A stretch of 28,078 nt of DNA from CAYQEC01 sp964416425 (GTDB lineage Bacteria; Actinomycetota; Acidimicrobiia; Spongiisociales; UBA5794). The position numbers were made by a program, and so were the translations under genes. This document shows, piece after piece, positions 15,428-23,285 of this stretch; the stretch's first letter is position 1; every line of letters begins with the position of its first letter. Under the pieces are notes generated by a model, which was not told the DNA's origin, searched no databases, and worked only from the letters and a program-made list of their open reading frames with translations. The DNA is taken from assembly GCA_964416425.1 (NCBI GenBank), contig CAYQEC010000029.1, positions 1 through 28,078 on the forward strand, in the 5' to 3' direction.

Positions 15428-15566
15428 AGCGCCAGCCCTCACCGCGGTGAGGTGACGAGGGAGAGGGAGAATCGATCCGTCGGCGGGTGCCCTCTCGGCC
15501 GCTCACGGCCGTGACGGGGCGGGGCAAAGCCCGGGAGCGATCCCGGGGACAGAGACCGCCCCGACG
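15428..15566 (+). ncRNA. glmS self-cleaving ribozyme (glucosamine-6-phosphate riboswitch)
   Basis: This RNA uses glucosamine-6-phosphate as a cofactor to cleave itself, which lowers glmS mRNA when the product is plentiful. The predicted cut is between A15428 and G15429, at the start of AGCGCCAG. Visible helices: P1 CCTCACC/GGTGAGG (15437-15443, 15446-15452); then TGACGAGGG (15453-15461); P2-like GAGAGGG/CCCTCTC (15461-15467, 15490-15496) enclosing ATCGATCC and the conserved GTCGGCGGGTGCC; P3 CGGCCG/CGGCCG (15496-15501, 15506-15511); P4 CGGGGCGG/CCGCCCCG (15515-15522, 15556-15563) enclosing a GGCAAAGCC hairpin and a CCCGGGA/TCCCGGG stem with a GCGA loop. The order and core bases match my memory of the Thermoanaerobacter and Bacillus glmS ribozymes. 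It lies directly before glmS. Confidence 0.95.
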
Positions 15567-15623
15567 TGAGGCGGGGACGCCGTCCCTGCAGCCCTCCGGT
15601 CGCCACGATTGGAGGTCGCGCGC

Positions 15624-17447
15624 GTGTGCGGAATCATGGGCTACGTCGGCCCGCAACAGGCGGCTCCCATTCTCCTCGACGGTTTGCGCCGTCTCGAGTA
15701 CCGGGGCTACGACTCGGCCGGCATTGCCGTCACCAACGGTGCCATCAGCGTCCGGAAGGCACAGGGCAAGATCGACCGGCTGGCGGCGCTGCTCGACGCC
15801 GACCCGGTGGCCGGCACCATCGGCATCGGGCACACCCGCTGGGCGACCCACGGCGAGCCCAGCGATGTCAACGCCCACCCCCACCTCGACGGCTCGGGTG
15901 AGTTCGTGGTGGTGCACAACGGCATCATCGAGAACTTCCAGACCCTCCGCGAGGAGCTGGAGGCCGATTCCCATGTCTTCGCCTCCGAGACCGACACCGA
16001 GATCCTCGCCCACCTGGTGGCACGGGAGTACCGGGGCGATCTGGTGGCGGCGGTGCGAGCGGCGGTGGCCCAGGCCGAAGGCGCCTACGCCCTGGTGGTG
16101 ATGACCCGGCACGAGCCCGACACCATCGTGGCAGTGCGCCGCATCAGTCCGCTGGTGGTCGGGCTCGGTGACGGCGAGACGTTCCTCGCCTCCGACATCC
16201 CGGCGGTGCTGCACCGCACCCGTTCGTTCCAGATCATCGAGGACGGCGAGCTGGTCGTGATCACCGCTGCCGGGGCCCGGATCGAGACGATCGAGGGGGC
16301 GCCGGTGACCCGGCAACCGGTGCACATCGACTGGAACGCCGAGCAGGCCGAGAAGGGCGGGTTCGCCCACTTCATGCTCAAGGAGATCCACGAGCAACCC
16401 GCCGTGATCACCGAGACGCTGGCGGGCAGGCTCGACGAGGACGGCACGGTGTGGCTCGACAACGTGCACTTCGACGACGAGTTCGCCCGCACCATCGAGC
16501 GGATCTGGATCACCGCCTGCGGCACCGCCTTCCACGCCGGTCTCGTCGGCAAGGAGATCTTCCGGCGGATCCTGCGCATCCCCACCACGGTGGAGTACGC
16601 CCACGAGATGCGGTACGCCGATCCGCTGATCGGGCCCCGTGACCTGACGGTGGCGATCAGCCAGTCGGGGGAGACCGCCGACACCCTGGCCGCGGCCCGG
16701 CTGGCGCGGGATCGCGGCTCCCGGCTGCTGGCGATCACCAACGTCGTGGGGAGCACCCTGAGCCGCGAAGCCGACGACATCCTCTACACCAGGGCCGGTC
16801 CCGAGATCTCGGTGGCCTCGACCAAGGCCTACATGGCGATGCTGATCGCCCAGTACCTGCTCGCCCTCCGCCTCGGCAGCGCCCGTGGCGTCGTCGACGC
16901 CGCCCTGGTGGAGCGGGCGGTGCACGGCCTCAGCACCTTGCCCGCCCAGGTGGAGGAGGTGCTGGCGCACGAGGACGAGCTGGTGGCGGCCGCCGAGAGC
17001 ATCGTCGATGCCGACGACATCTACTTCATCGGCCGCGGCCTCGACTACGCGGTGGCGATGGAGGGCTCGCTCAAGCTGAAGGAGATCAGCTACCTGCATT
17101 CCGAGGCGATGCCGGCCGGGGAGCTGAAACACGGCACTCTGGCGCTGATCACCGCCGGTGTCCCGGTGGTGGTGGTCATCACCCAGCAGGCGGTGTACGA
17201 CAAGACGATCTCGGCGGTGCAGGAGGTGCGGGCCCGCGGCGGGCGGATCATCGCGGTCGCCTACGAGGACGACGTGCAGATCGCCAAGTTCGCCGACATG
17301 GTGCTCCGCATCCCGCGAGCCGACGACCTGCTGGGACCGGTGGGCGCGGTGGTGCCGCTGCAGCTGCTCGCCTATCACGTCGCCCGGCTCCGCGGCCACG
17401 ACATCGACCAGCCCCGCAACCTGGCGAAGAGCGTGACGGTGGAGTGA
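15624..17447 (+). CDS. glmS: Glutamine-fructose-6-phosphate aminotransferase (isomerizing)
   Basis: A 607-residue enzyme that makes glucosamine-6-phosphate from fructose-6-phosphate and glutamine, the entry to amino-sugar and cell-wall synthesis. GTG 15624 is the start because removal of Met then exposes the nucleophile C2 (MCGIMGYVG), and GGAGG at 15611-15615 is eight bases away. The glutaminase domain (to about 240) has LEYRGYDSAGIA, HTRWATHG and HNGIIEN. Two SIS domains follow, with CGTAFHAG, SQSGETADT and SEAMPAGELKHG. The protein ends LAKSVTVE, as is usual. Expression is probably controlled by the ribozyme at 15428-15566. Confidence 0.98.
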   Translation: MCGIMGYVGPQQAAPILLDGLRRLEYRGYDSAGIAVTNGAISVRKAQGKIDRLAALLDADPVAGTIGIGHTRWATHGEPSDVNAHPHLDGSGEFVVVHNGIIENFQTLREELEADSHVFASETDTEILAHLVAREYRGDLVAAVRAAVAQAEGAYALVVMTRHEPDTIVAVRRISPLVVGLGDGETFLASDIPAVLHRTRSFQIIEDGELVVITAAGARIETIEGAPVTRQPVHIDWNAEQAEKGGFAHFMLKEIHEQPAVITETLAGRLDEDGTVWLDNVHFDDEFARTIERIWITACGTAFHAGLVGKEIFRRILRIPTTVEYAHEMRYADPLIGPRDLTVAISQSGETADTLAAARLARDRGSRLLAITNVVGSTLSREADDILYTRAGPEISVASTKAYMAMLIAQYLLALRLGSARGVVDAALVERAVHGLSTLPAQVEEVLAHEDELVAAAESIVDADDIYFIGRGLDYAVAMEGSLKLKEISYLHSEAMPAGELKHGTLALITAGVPVVVVITQQAVYDKTISAVQEVRARGGRIIAVAYEDDVQIAKFADMVLRIPRADDLLGPVGAVVPLQLLAYHVARLRGHDIDQPRNLAKSVTVE

Positions 17448-17478
17448 GGCGGCGCCGGGCGGTCCGTCATGGCGCGGG

Positions 17479-17484
17479 TAGGCT
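17479..17484 (+). promoter_or_regulatory. -10 box (TAGGCT) eight bases before acpS
   Basis: TAGGCT fits TANNNT, and only eight bases (17485-17492) separate it from the acpS ATG. The predicted transcription start would fall at or next to the start codon, giving a leaderless mRNA. No clear -35 box is visible. AGG within the box could alternatively act as a weak ribosome binding site. Confidence 0.45.
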
Positions 17485-17492
17485 CCCGCGGC

Positions 17493-17867
17493 ATGAACGT
17501 CATCGGGCTCGGGGTCGACCTCGCCGAGGTGGATCGGGTGCGGCATTTGCTCCACCGCTACGGGGAGCGGTTCCGCGACCGCTGCTTCACCGACCACGAG
17601 TGGGAGTACGCCCACCGCTACGCCGACCCGTCGGCGCGCCTGGCGGCCCGCTTCGCCGGCAAGGAGGCGGTGATGAAGAGCCTCGGCGCCGGGTGGCGGC
17701 ACATCCACTGGCGCGACGTCGAGATCACCGGCGGTGGCGCCCCGCGGGTCAACCTGGCGGGCACCGCGGCGCGGCGGGCCGAGGCGATCGGTGCGGTCCG
17801 GGTTCTCGTCACCATCACCCACACCGACGACCGGGCCCTCGTCTTCGCCATGTCCCTCGCCGACTGA
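17493..17867 (+). CDS. acpS: Holo-[acyl-carrier-protein] synthase
   Basis: A 124-residue protein that transfers the 4'-phosphopantetheine arm of CoA to apo-ACP. The Mg ligands D9 (GLGVDLAEVDR) and E58 (FAGKEAVMKSLG) are present, as is the CFTDHEWEYA segment. ATG 17493 gives the usual start MNVIGLGVDL. An upstream ATG at 17469 would add eight residues and place the -10 box inside the gene. It lies 45 bases after glmS. Confidence 0.96.
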   Translation: MNVIGLGVDLAEVDRVRHLLHRYGERFRDRCFTDHEWEYAHRYADPSARLAARFAGKEAVMKSLGAGWRHIHWRDVEITGGGAPRVNLAGTAARRAEAIGAVRVLVTITHTDDRALVFAMSLAD

Positions 17868-17907
17868 GTGACCCCCTTCCTGGCTGCGAACCCAGGTTTG
17901 GGGGCAC
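17868..17907 (+). terminator. Long imperfect hairpin between acpS and nnr
   Basis: Directly after the acpS stop, GTG-a-CCCCC-tt-CCTGG pairs with CCAGG-ttt-GGGGG-CAC across an eight-base loop. The result is a long stem with one bulge and one internal loop. It is placed to end the upstream transcript before the nnr promoter. No T-tract follows. Confidence 0.55.
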
Positions 17908-17933
17908 GATGCGAACGCAGAGGCGGGGTCTCG

Positions 17934-17939
17934 TAGAAT
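17934..17939 (+). promoter_or_regulatory. -10 box (TAGAAT) seven bases before nnr
   Basis: TAGAAT is a good TANNNT -10 box, with five of six matches to TATAAT. Seven bases separate it from the GTG start of nnr, so transcription would begin at about the start codon. No useful Shine-Dalgarno precedes this GTG, which agrees with a leaderless mRNA. No convincing -35 was seen. Confidence 0.55.
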
Positions 17940-17946
17940 CGGTGGC

Positions 17947-19362
17947 GTGAAGCTGGTGATCACCCCGGAGGAATCGGGCAGGCTCGACGCGGCCGCCGCC
18001 GAGCCCGTGGACTCGCTGATGGAGCGGGCCGGGTTCGGGGTGGCGGGCGTCGCCGCCGAGATGGGCGCCGGCTACGGCACCCGGGTCGTGGTCCTCGCCG
18101 GCAAGGGCAACAACGGCGGCGACGGGTACGTGGCCGCCCGCGCCCTGGCGCGGCGGGGCGCCCACGTCACCGTCCAGGCGCTCGGCATCCCCGGCGACGA
18201 GACGTCCCCCGCCTCCCGGGCCGCCGCCCGGGCCCGCAGCAGCGGCGTCCGGATCGAGTCACTCACCGGCCCGGTGACAGCCGACCTGGTGATCGACGCC
18301 CTCTTCGGCGTCGGGTTCCGCGGCGAGCTCCCCGCCTCCGTCGTGCCGTGGATCGACCCTCCGGCTCCGGTGCTGGCGGTCGACGTGCCGAGCGGGCTCG
18401 ATGCCGCCACCGGCACGGTCGGCAGGGCTGCCTTCACGGCCGAGCGCACCGTCACCTTCCATGCCCTCAAGCCCGGCCACCTCCTCGGGGAGGGCCCGGA
18501 ACGGTGTGGCGGGATCACCATCGTCGACATCGGCCTCGTCGGGGGCGTCCCGGCGCTGCTGGTCTGTGACGACGGCGACGCCCCCCGCCCGCCTCGCCCC
18601 CGCACCTCCCACAAGTGGTCGGCCGGTTCCGTCGCCGTGGTCGGGGGCTCGCCCGGCCTCACCGGGGCGGCGCTGCTCGCCGCCACCTCCGCCCTCCACG
18701 GCGGGGCGGGCTCGGTCGCCGTCATCTGCCCGGGAGCGCTCCAGCCCACCTACGCCGCGATGTCGGCGGCGGTGATGACCCGCGGCGTCGGCGACGGCCG
18801 CCGGTTCGGCAAGGAAGACGTCGCCGCGGTCCGTGAGGAGGCGGCCCGCTTCGACGTCATGGTGCTCGGCCCCGGCCTGGGGCGCGGCCGCGAAGGCTTC
18901 GTCGCCGGCCTGGTGGAGGCATGGGAGGGTCCGCTGCTGATCGACGCCGACGGGCTCAACGCCCTGCGCGGCACCGACCTGCTGGCGGCCCGGGACGCCC
19001 CCACCGTGATCACCCCCCACGCCGGCGAGTTCGCCCGCCTCGCCGGCACCCAGCCCGACCACGAAGCGGCGGCGGCGCTCGCCACCGCGGCGGGCATCGT
19101 GGTGGTGCTGAAGGGCAATCCCACCTTCGTGACGGGGGCGGAGCGCTGGGCGGTGACCAGCGGCGGGCCCGAGCTGGCGACGATCGGCACCGGCGACGTG
19201 CTCTCCGGCCTCGTCGCCGCCCTCTGGTCGCGTGGCCTCCCCGCCGAGACGGCGGCCCGTTCCGGCGCCCACTGGCACGGCCGGGCCGGCGCCGACCTGG
19301 CCCTATCCGGTACCGTCACCGCCGACGCCCTCGCCACCGCCGTCGGGAGGTACGCCTGGTGA
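17947..19362 (+). CDS. nnr: Bifunctional NAD(P)HX epimerase / ADP-dependent NAD(P)HX dehydratase
   Basis: A 471-residue fusion that repairs hydrated NADH and NADPH. The N-terminal domain (about 1-215) epimerises the R and S hydrates and has GKGNNGGDGYVAAR (NNGGDG at 55-60) and VDVPSGLDAATG. The C-terminal ribokinase-like domain (about 220-471) removes water using ADP. It has HKWSAGSVAVVGGSPG, VLGPGLGRG, LIDADGLNAL, TPHAGEFARL, and GTGD at 414-417 with the catalytic D417. This two-domain layout is common in bacteria. GTG 17947 matches the family N-terminus. The stop overlaps the alr GTG by four bases. Confidence 0.97.
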   Translation: MKLVITPEESGRLDAAAAEPVDSLMERAGFGVAGVAAEMGAGYGTRVVVLAGKGNNGGDGYVAARALARRGAHVTVQALGIPGDETSPASRAAARARSSGVRIESLTGPVTADLVIDALFGVGFRGELPASVVPWIDPPAPVLAVDVPSGLDAATGTVGRAAFTAERTVTFHALKPGHLLGEGPERCGGITIVDIGLVGGVPALLVCDDGDAPRPPRPRTSHKWSAGSVAVVGGSPGLTGAALLAATSALHGGAGSVAVICPGALQPTYAAMSAAVMTRGVGDGRRFGKEDVAAVREEAARFDVMVLGPGLGRGREGFVAGLVEAWEGPLLIDADGLNALRGTDLLAARDAPTVITPHAGEFARLAGTQPDHEAAAALATAAGIVVVLKGNPTFVTGAERWAVTSGGPELATIGTGDVLSGLVAALWSRGLPAETAARSGAHWHGRAGADLALSGTVTADALATAVGRYAW

Positions 19363-20480
19363 GACCCTCCTGGGTCGAGGTCGACCTCGACGCCATCCGC
19401 TCCAACGTGGCGGCGATCCGGGACCGGGTCGCCCCGGCCCGGCTCTGCGCCGTCGTCAAGGCCGACGCCTACGGCCACGGCGACGTGCCCTGCGCCGAGG
19501 CGGCGTTGGCCGGGGGCGCCGAGTGGCTGGCGGTGGCCCTCGTCGAGGAGGGCGTTCGGCTGCGGGAGGCCGGCATCACCGCCCCCGTGTTCCTGCTTTC
19601 GGAGCCCCCCCTCAACGACGTGGCGGGCATCATCGAATGGGACCTCGTTCCCACCGGCTACCGGAGTGCCTTCTGCGAGGCGCTGGCGGAGGAGGCGGCC
19701 CGGCGCGGCGCCGACCCCTATCCGATCCATCTCAAGGTCGATACCGGGATGCACCGGGTAGGGGCCGATCCCGCCGAAGCGCCGGGCCTGGTCCGAGCGG
19801 TGGCGAACGACCCCCGACTCCGGCTTGACGGGTTGTGGACCCACTTCCCCGTCTCGGAGTCGGACCCCGACTTCACCCGCCACCAGGTGGCCGAGCTGCT
19901 CGACCTGCGGGACGCCCTGGCCGCCGCCGGGATCGAGATTCCGATGGTGCACGCCGCCAACAGCGCCGGGGCGCTCGACCTGGCGGAGGTCCGCCTCGAC
20001 ATGGTGCGGGTCGGGCTCGGCATCTACGGGCTCCGCCCCGACCGCTCCACCGCTCCCGACCTTCCGCTCCGCCCGGCCATGCGGGTGGTGTCGGAGGTCG
20101 CCTTCGTGCGGCGCCTCCCCGCCGGAGCCCGCCCCTCCTACGGCCGCCGCCGTCCTCTCCCGGCGGACGCGACGGTGGCCACCGTGCCGATCGGCTACGC
20201 CGACGGGGTGTGCCGCCGCCTCTCCGAGGTGGGCGGGGTGGTGCTGATCCGGGGCCGCCGCTACCCGTTCGCCGGCACCGTGACGATGGACCAGATCGTC
20301 GTCGACATGGGCGACGATCCGGTGACGGTGGGCGACGAGGTGGTGGTGCTCGGATCCCAGGGGCGCGACGCCGTCACCGCCGAGGAGTGGGCGGAGCGAC
20401 TGGGGACCATCAACTACGAGATCGTGTGCCAGTTCGGCCCCCGCCTCCCGCGCCGCTACGCCGGGAGCCCCGATGCCTGA
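19359..20480 (+). CDS. alr: Alanine racemase
   Basis: A 373-residue PLP enzyme interconverting L- and D-alanine for peptidoglycan. The PLP lysine is K34 in CAVVKADAYGHG and the second catalytic base Y261 in RPSYGRRRPL. LKVDTGMHRVG, HAANSAGAL and VGLGIYGLRP are also typical. GTG 19359 is supported by GGGAGG at 19345-19350, eight bases upstream. It overlaps nnr by four bases, and the next gene starts inside its last codons. Confidence 0.97.
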   Translation: MRPSWVEVDLDAIRSNVAAIRDRVAPARLCAVVKADAYGHGDVPCAEAALAGGAEWLAVALVEEGVRLREAGITAPVFLLSEPPLNDVAGIIEWDLVPTGYRSAFCEALAEEAARRGADPYPIHLKVDTGMHRVGADPAEAPGLVRAVANDPRLRLDGLWTHFPVSESDPDFTRHQVAELLDLRDALAAAGIEIPMVHAANSAGALDLAEVRLDMVRVGLGIYGLRPDRSTAPDLPLRPAMRVVSEVAFVRRLPAGARPSYGRRRPLPADATVATVPIGYADGVCRRLSEVGGVVLIRGRRYPFAGTVTMDQIVVDMGDDPVTVGDEVVVLGSQGRDAVTAEEWAERLGTINYEIVCQFGPRLPRRYAGSPDA

Positions 20481-21396
20481 GGGCACGCTCACCTCGGTTC
20501 CCGGCGTGCGGGTGGGGCACTGGAGCGACCTCGCCGCCCTCACCGGGGTCACCGTGATCGTCTTCGACCAACCGAACGTGGCCGCGGTCGAGGCTCGCGG
20601 GGCGGCGCCCGGTACCCGGGAGGTGGCCCTCCTCGCCCCCGGCATGAAGGTGAACGCTATCCAGGCGCTGGTCTTCGCCGGCGGCAGCGCCTTTGGCCTG
20701 GCGGCCGCCGACGGGGTGATGGCGGAGCTGGAGCGGGAGGGGCGGGGGCATCCCACCCCGGCCGGCCCGGTCCCGATCGTGCCGGCGGCGATCCTCTACG
20801 ACCTGATGGTGGGAGACGGGTCGGTGCGGCCCACCGCCACGGCCGGCGCCGCCGCCTACCTGGCCGCCGACGCCTCGCCGGTGGCGATGGGCAACGTCGG
20901 TGCCGGGACAGGCGCCACCGTGGCGAAGTGGCGGGGGGTGGAGTCGATTCGCAAGGGCGGGCTCGGCTCGGCCGCCACCCGGGTCGGGGCAGCCACCGTC
21001 GGCGCCCTGGCGGCGGTCAACGCCGTCGGCGACGTCTTCACCCTCGGCGGCGTCCCCCTCACCGGCGGACCGCTCTTTCCCGGCCCGCCGCTGCTGATCC
21101 CGGGGCCCACCGAGCACACCACCCTGGTGGCGGTCGTCACCGACGCCGCTCTGTCCCGCACCGACCTGCTGCGGCTCACGGTGCGGGCCCACGACGCCCT
21201 TGCCGCCTGCCTGCGCCCCGCCCACACCCGCTACGACGGGGACATCGTCTTTGCGGTGTCGTGCGGCAGTGTCGCCGCCGACCTCGACGCGGTGGGCGAG
21301 GCGGCCTTCCAGGTGACAGGGGAGGCGATCGAGCGGGGAGTGACCTCGGCCGGGACGCTGGGTGGGATCCCGGGGTGGGAAGGCAGCGGGCCGTGA
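20473..21396 (+). CDS. P1/S58 family N-terminal-nucleophile peptidase (DmpA/NylC-like)
   Basis: A 307-residue protein of the DmpA/NylC family, whose members self-cleave to free an N-terminal Ser or Thr nucleophile. Characteristic parts are SVPGVRVGHWSD near the start, VFAGGSAFGLAAADGV at residues 67-82, VGAGTGATVAKWRG, and EHTTLVAVVTDA at 214-225. I predict self-cleavage before T216, where many relatives have Asn-Thr and this one has His-Thr. Known relatives act on peptides, D-Ala esters or amides, or nylon oligomers; the substrate here is unknown. It overlaps alr by eight bases and GGGAG lies five bases before its ATG, so translation is probably coupled to alr. Confidence 0.9.
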   Translation: MPEGTLTSVPGVRVGHWSDLAALTGVTVIVFDQPNVAAVEARGAAPGTREVALLAPGMKVNAIQALVFAGGSAFGLAAADGVMAELEREGRGHPTPAGPVPIVPAAILYDLMVGDGSVRPTATAGAAAYLAADASPVAMGNVGAGTGATVAKWRGVESIRKGGLGSAATRVGAATVGALAAVNAVGDVFTLGGVPLTGGPLFPGPPLLIPGPTEHTTLVAVVTDAALSRTDLLRLTVRAHDALAACLRPAHTRYDGDIVFAVSCGSVAADLDAVGEAAFQVTGEAIERGVTSAGTLGGIPGWEGSGP

Positions 21397-22055
21397 GCGA
21401 GACGATCGAGGCTCGGGCCGCCGAGCTGGCCGCCCTCGCCGCCGAGGCGAGCGGATGCACCAAGTGCCGGCTCGCCGAAGGCCGCCTCACCGTCGTCTTC
21501 GGCTCCGGCGATCCCGACGCCGACGTGGTGTTCGTCGGAGAGGGACCGGGGCAGCGGGAGGACGAGCAGGGGCTGCCGTTCGTGGGCCCCTCCGGCAAGT
21601 TGCTGGACCAGCTCCTCGGCGAAATCGGGCTGGCGCGTCGGGAGGTCTACATCACCAACGTCGTCAAGTGCCGCCCTCCCGGCAACCGTGACCCGCGGCC
21701 CGACGAGATCGACGCCTGCAAGCCCTACCTGCGCCGCCAGCTCCAGCTCATCGACCCCAAGGTGGTGGTGACCCTCGGCAACTTCTCCACCAAGTTGCTG
21801 CTGCGCACCGAATCGGGTATCACCCGGCTGCGGGGGACGGCCTACGAATGGTGGGGGCGGTTCCTGGTGCCCACCTTCCATCCCGCCGCCGCCCTGCGTG
21901 GCAGCCAGCGGGTCTACGAGGAGATGCGCTACGACTTTGGTCTGGTGCAGAGCGTGCTCCAAGGTAGGCTCCGGACGAACGAGGCCGACCCCTCCGCGGA
22001 GGTCGAGATCGGCCCGTCCGTGCCCGATCCCGAGCAACTGGATCTGTTTGGATGA
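21393..22055 (+). CDS. Uracil-DNA glycosylase, family 4 (iron-sulfur type)
   Basis: A 220-residue DNA repair enzyme that removes uracil from DNA. The four cluster cysteines of family 4 are present at C22, C25, C93 and C109 (CTKC, VVKCRPPGNRDP, DACKPYL). Motif A is GEGPGQREDEQGLPFVG, and motif B is the histidine segment TFHPAAALRG (H163). A C-terminal tail of about 30 residues ends in PEQLDLFG; such an ending can be a clamp-binding peptide (QxxLxLF), which I infer only. It overlaps the previous gene by four bases; 64 bases lie before tsaE. Confidence 0.95.
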   Translation: MSETIEARAAELAALAAEASGCTKCRLAEGRLTVVFGSGDPDADVVFVGEGPGQREDEQGLPFVGPSGKLLDQLLGEIGLARREVYITNVVKCRPPGNRDPRPDEIDACKPYLRRQLQLIDPKVVVTLGNFSTKLLLRTESGITRLRGTAYEWWGRFLVPTFHPAAALRGSQRVYEEMRYDFGLVQSVLQGRLRTNEADPSAEVEIGPSVPDPEQLDLFG

Positions 22056-22119
22056 GCGAAGCGCAACCGTCTCTCCGGCGCCGGAGGCTGGACGCCGCAG
22101 TGACCCGAGGGGGGAGTGG

Positions 22120-22572
22120 ATGATCGAGGTCGAAACCGACTCACCGGCCGGGACCCTGGCGCTGGGACGCCGCCTCGCCGCTCTGCTCGGACCCGGCGAC
22201 GTCTTGCTGCTCTCGGGCCGGCTCGGGGTGGGGAAGACCCTGCTCGTGGCCGGGGTCGCCGAGGGTCTCGGCGTCGCCGAGACGGTGACGAGCCCCAGCT
22301 TCGTGCTGGTGCGTTCCTACGAGGGCCTGCTTCCCGTCGTGCACGCCGACGTGTACCGCCTCGGATCGACCGGTGAGTTCGATGATCTCGAGCTGCCGGA
22401 TTCGGCCCGTTTGGGGGTGCTCCTCATCGAGTGGGGTGACGCCGTTGCCGCCGGGGTGCCGCCTGATCACCTCGTGATCCGCATCGAATCCACCGGCGAA
22501 TCGAGCCGCCGCTTCACGTTCCTCCCGTCCGGGAGCTGGATGGACCGGCCGCTGGCGGAGCTGCTGGCATGA
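22120..22572 (+). CDS. tsaE: tRNA t6A biosynthesis ATPase TsaE
   Basis: A 150-residue P-loop ATPase that works with TsaB and TsaD to place threonylcarbamoyl on A37 of ANN-decoding tRNAs. Walker A is GRLGVGKT at 33-40; TSPSFVLVRSYEG and HADVYRLG are family marks, as is IEWGD near residues 107-111. ATG 22120 follows GGGGGGAG closely. Its stop overlaps the tsaB ATG by four bases, and tsaB-rimI-tsaD follow directly. Confidence 0.96.
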   Translation: MIEVETDSPAGTLALGRRLAALLGPGDVLLLSGRLGVGKTLLVAGVAEGLGVAETVTSPSFVLVRSYEGLLPVVHADVYRLGSTGEFDDLELPDSARLGVLLIEWGDAVAAGVPPDHLVIRIESTGESSRRFTFLPSGSWMDRPLAELLA

Positions 22573-23285
22573 GGATCCTCGCGATCGAGACGGCGACCCC
22601 GGCCTCCTCGGTGGCCCTGGGGGACGACGCCACCGCGGTGGCGCTATCGCTCCAGCTCGACCGGCGAGGTCACGTCGGGTTCCTCATCCCGGCCATCGAC
22701 TTCTGCTTCCACCGGGCCGGATGGTCGCCGGCCGACATCGACCTGGTGGCCGTCGACGTCGGCCCCGGCGGCTACACCGGGATCCGGGCCGGGATCAGCA
22801 CTGCCCAGGGGGTCGCTGCCGCCATCGGCCTTCCGGTGGTCGCGGTGAGCTCACTCACCACGCTCGCCCTGCGGGCCGCTACGGCGCGGCGCCGCATCTG
22901 GCCCGTCGTCGACGTCCGCCGCGGCCAGGTCGCCACCGCTCCCTACCGGCCCGTGCCCGGCGGAGTGGTGCCCGACGGTCCGCCCGAGGTGGTGTCGCCG
23001 GATCGCTTCCGCGCCCTCATCGAGTCGGACCCGTTGGACACCCTGGTCGTCGGCGACTGGGAGGTGCTTACCGAAGGGGCGCTGCGTGGCCTGCACCGGG
23101 TTCGCAAGGGCCGGCCTCGCTACCCGACGGCGGAGATGATGCTCGAGGTGGCGGTGCTGCGGGCCAAGCACGGCGATTTTGCCCGTCCCGAGGAGATCCG
23201 GCCGCTCTACCTGCGGGAGCCGGACGCCGCCATCAACTGGTCGGACTTCCGGGAGGAGGGCGTGTGGCCGGGGGAGACGGCGTGA
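22569..23285 (+). CDS. tsaB: tRNA t6A biosynthesis protein TsaB
   Basis: A 238-residue ASKHA-fold protein starting MRILAIETATPASSVALG, with VDVGPGGYTGIRAGISTAQG at about residues 59-78. TsaB forms a heterodimer with TsaD and supports its activity rather than catalysing. The C-terminal half is variable, as usual, and ends with PLYLREPDA and a short tail. It overlaps tsaE by four bases and shares its last base with the rimI ATG. Confidence 0.96.
   Translation: MRILAIETATPASSVALGDDATAVALSLQLDRRGHVGFLIPAIDFCFHRAGWSPADIDLVAVDVGPGGYTGIRAGISTAQGVAAAIGLPVVAVSSLTTLALRAATARRRIWPVVDVRRGQVATAPYRPVPGGVVPDGPPEVVSPDRFRALIESDPLDTLVVGDWEVLTEGALRGLHRVRKGRPRYPTAEMMLEVAVLRAKHGDFARPEEIRPLYLREPDAAINWSDFREEGVWPGETA

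Noticed and set aside
17469..17492. ATG 17469 as the acpS start
   Set aside because: It would add eight residues before the conserved MNVIGLGVDL start and put the -10-like box inside the gene.
13044..17904. A shared dispersed repeat linking the hairpins after truA and acpS (AACCC...GG...TTGGG)
   Set aside because: Both contain similar AACCC/TTGGG words, but the alignment is loose and can be explained by independent GC-rich hairpins. A genome-wide search would be needed to call a repeat family.
14937..17963. A 1008-codon open frame on the minus strand across glmM, glmS and acpS
   Set aside because: It is the mirror of real genes in GC-rich DNA. Its composition is low-complexity (His, Gly, Arg-rich) with no recognisable domain, while the + strand carries intact glmM, the ribozyme, glmS and acpS.
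18750..20756. A 668-codon minus-strand open frame over nnr, alr and the peptidase gene
   Set aside because: It lies opposite three well-supported genes, has no family resemblance and starts without a ribosome binding site.
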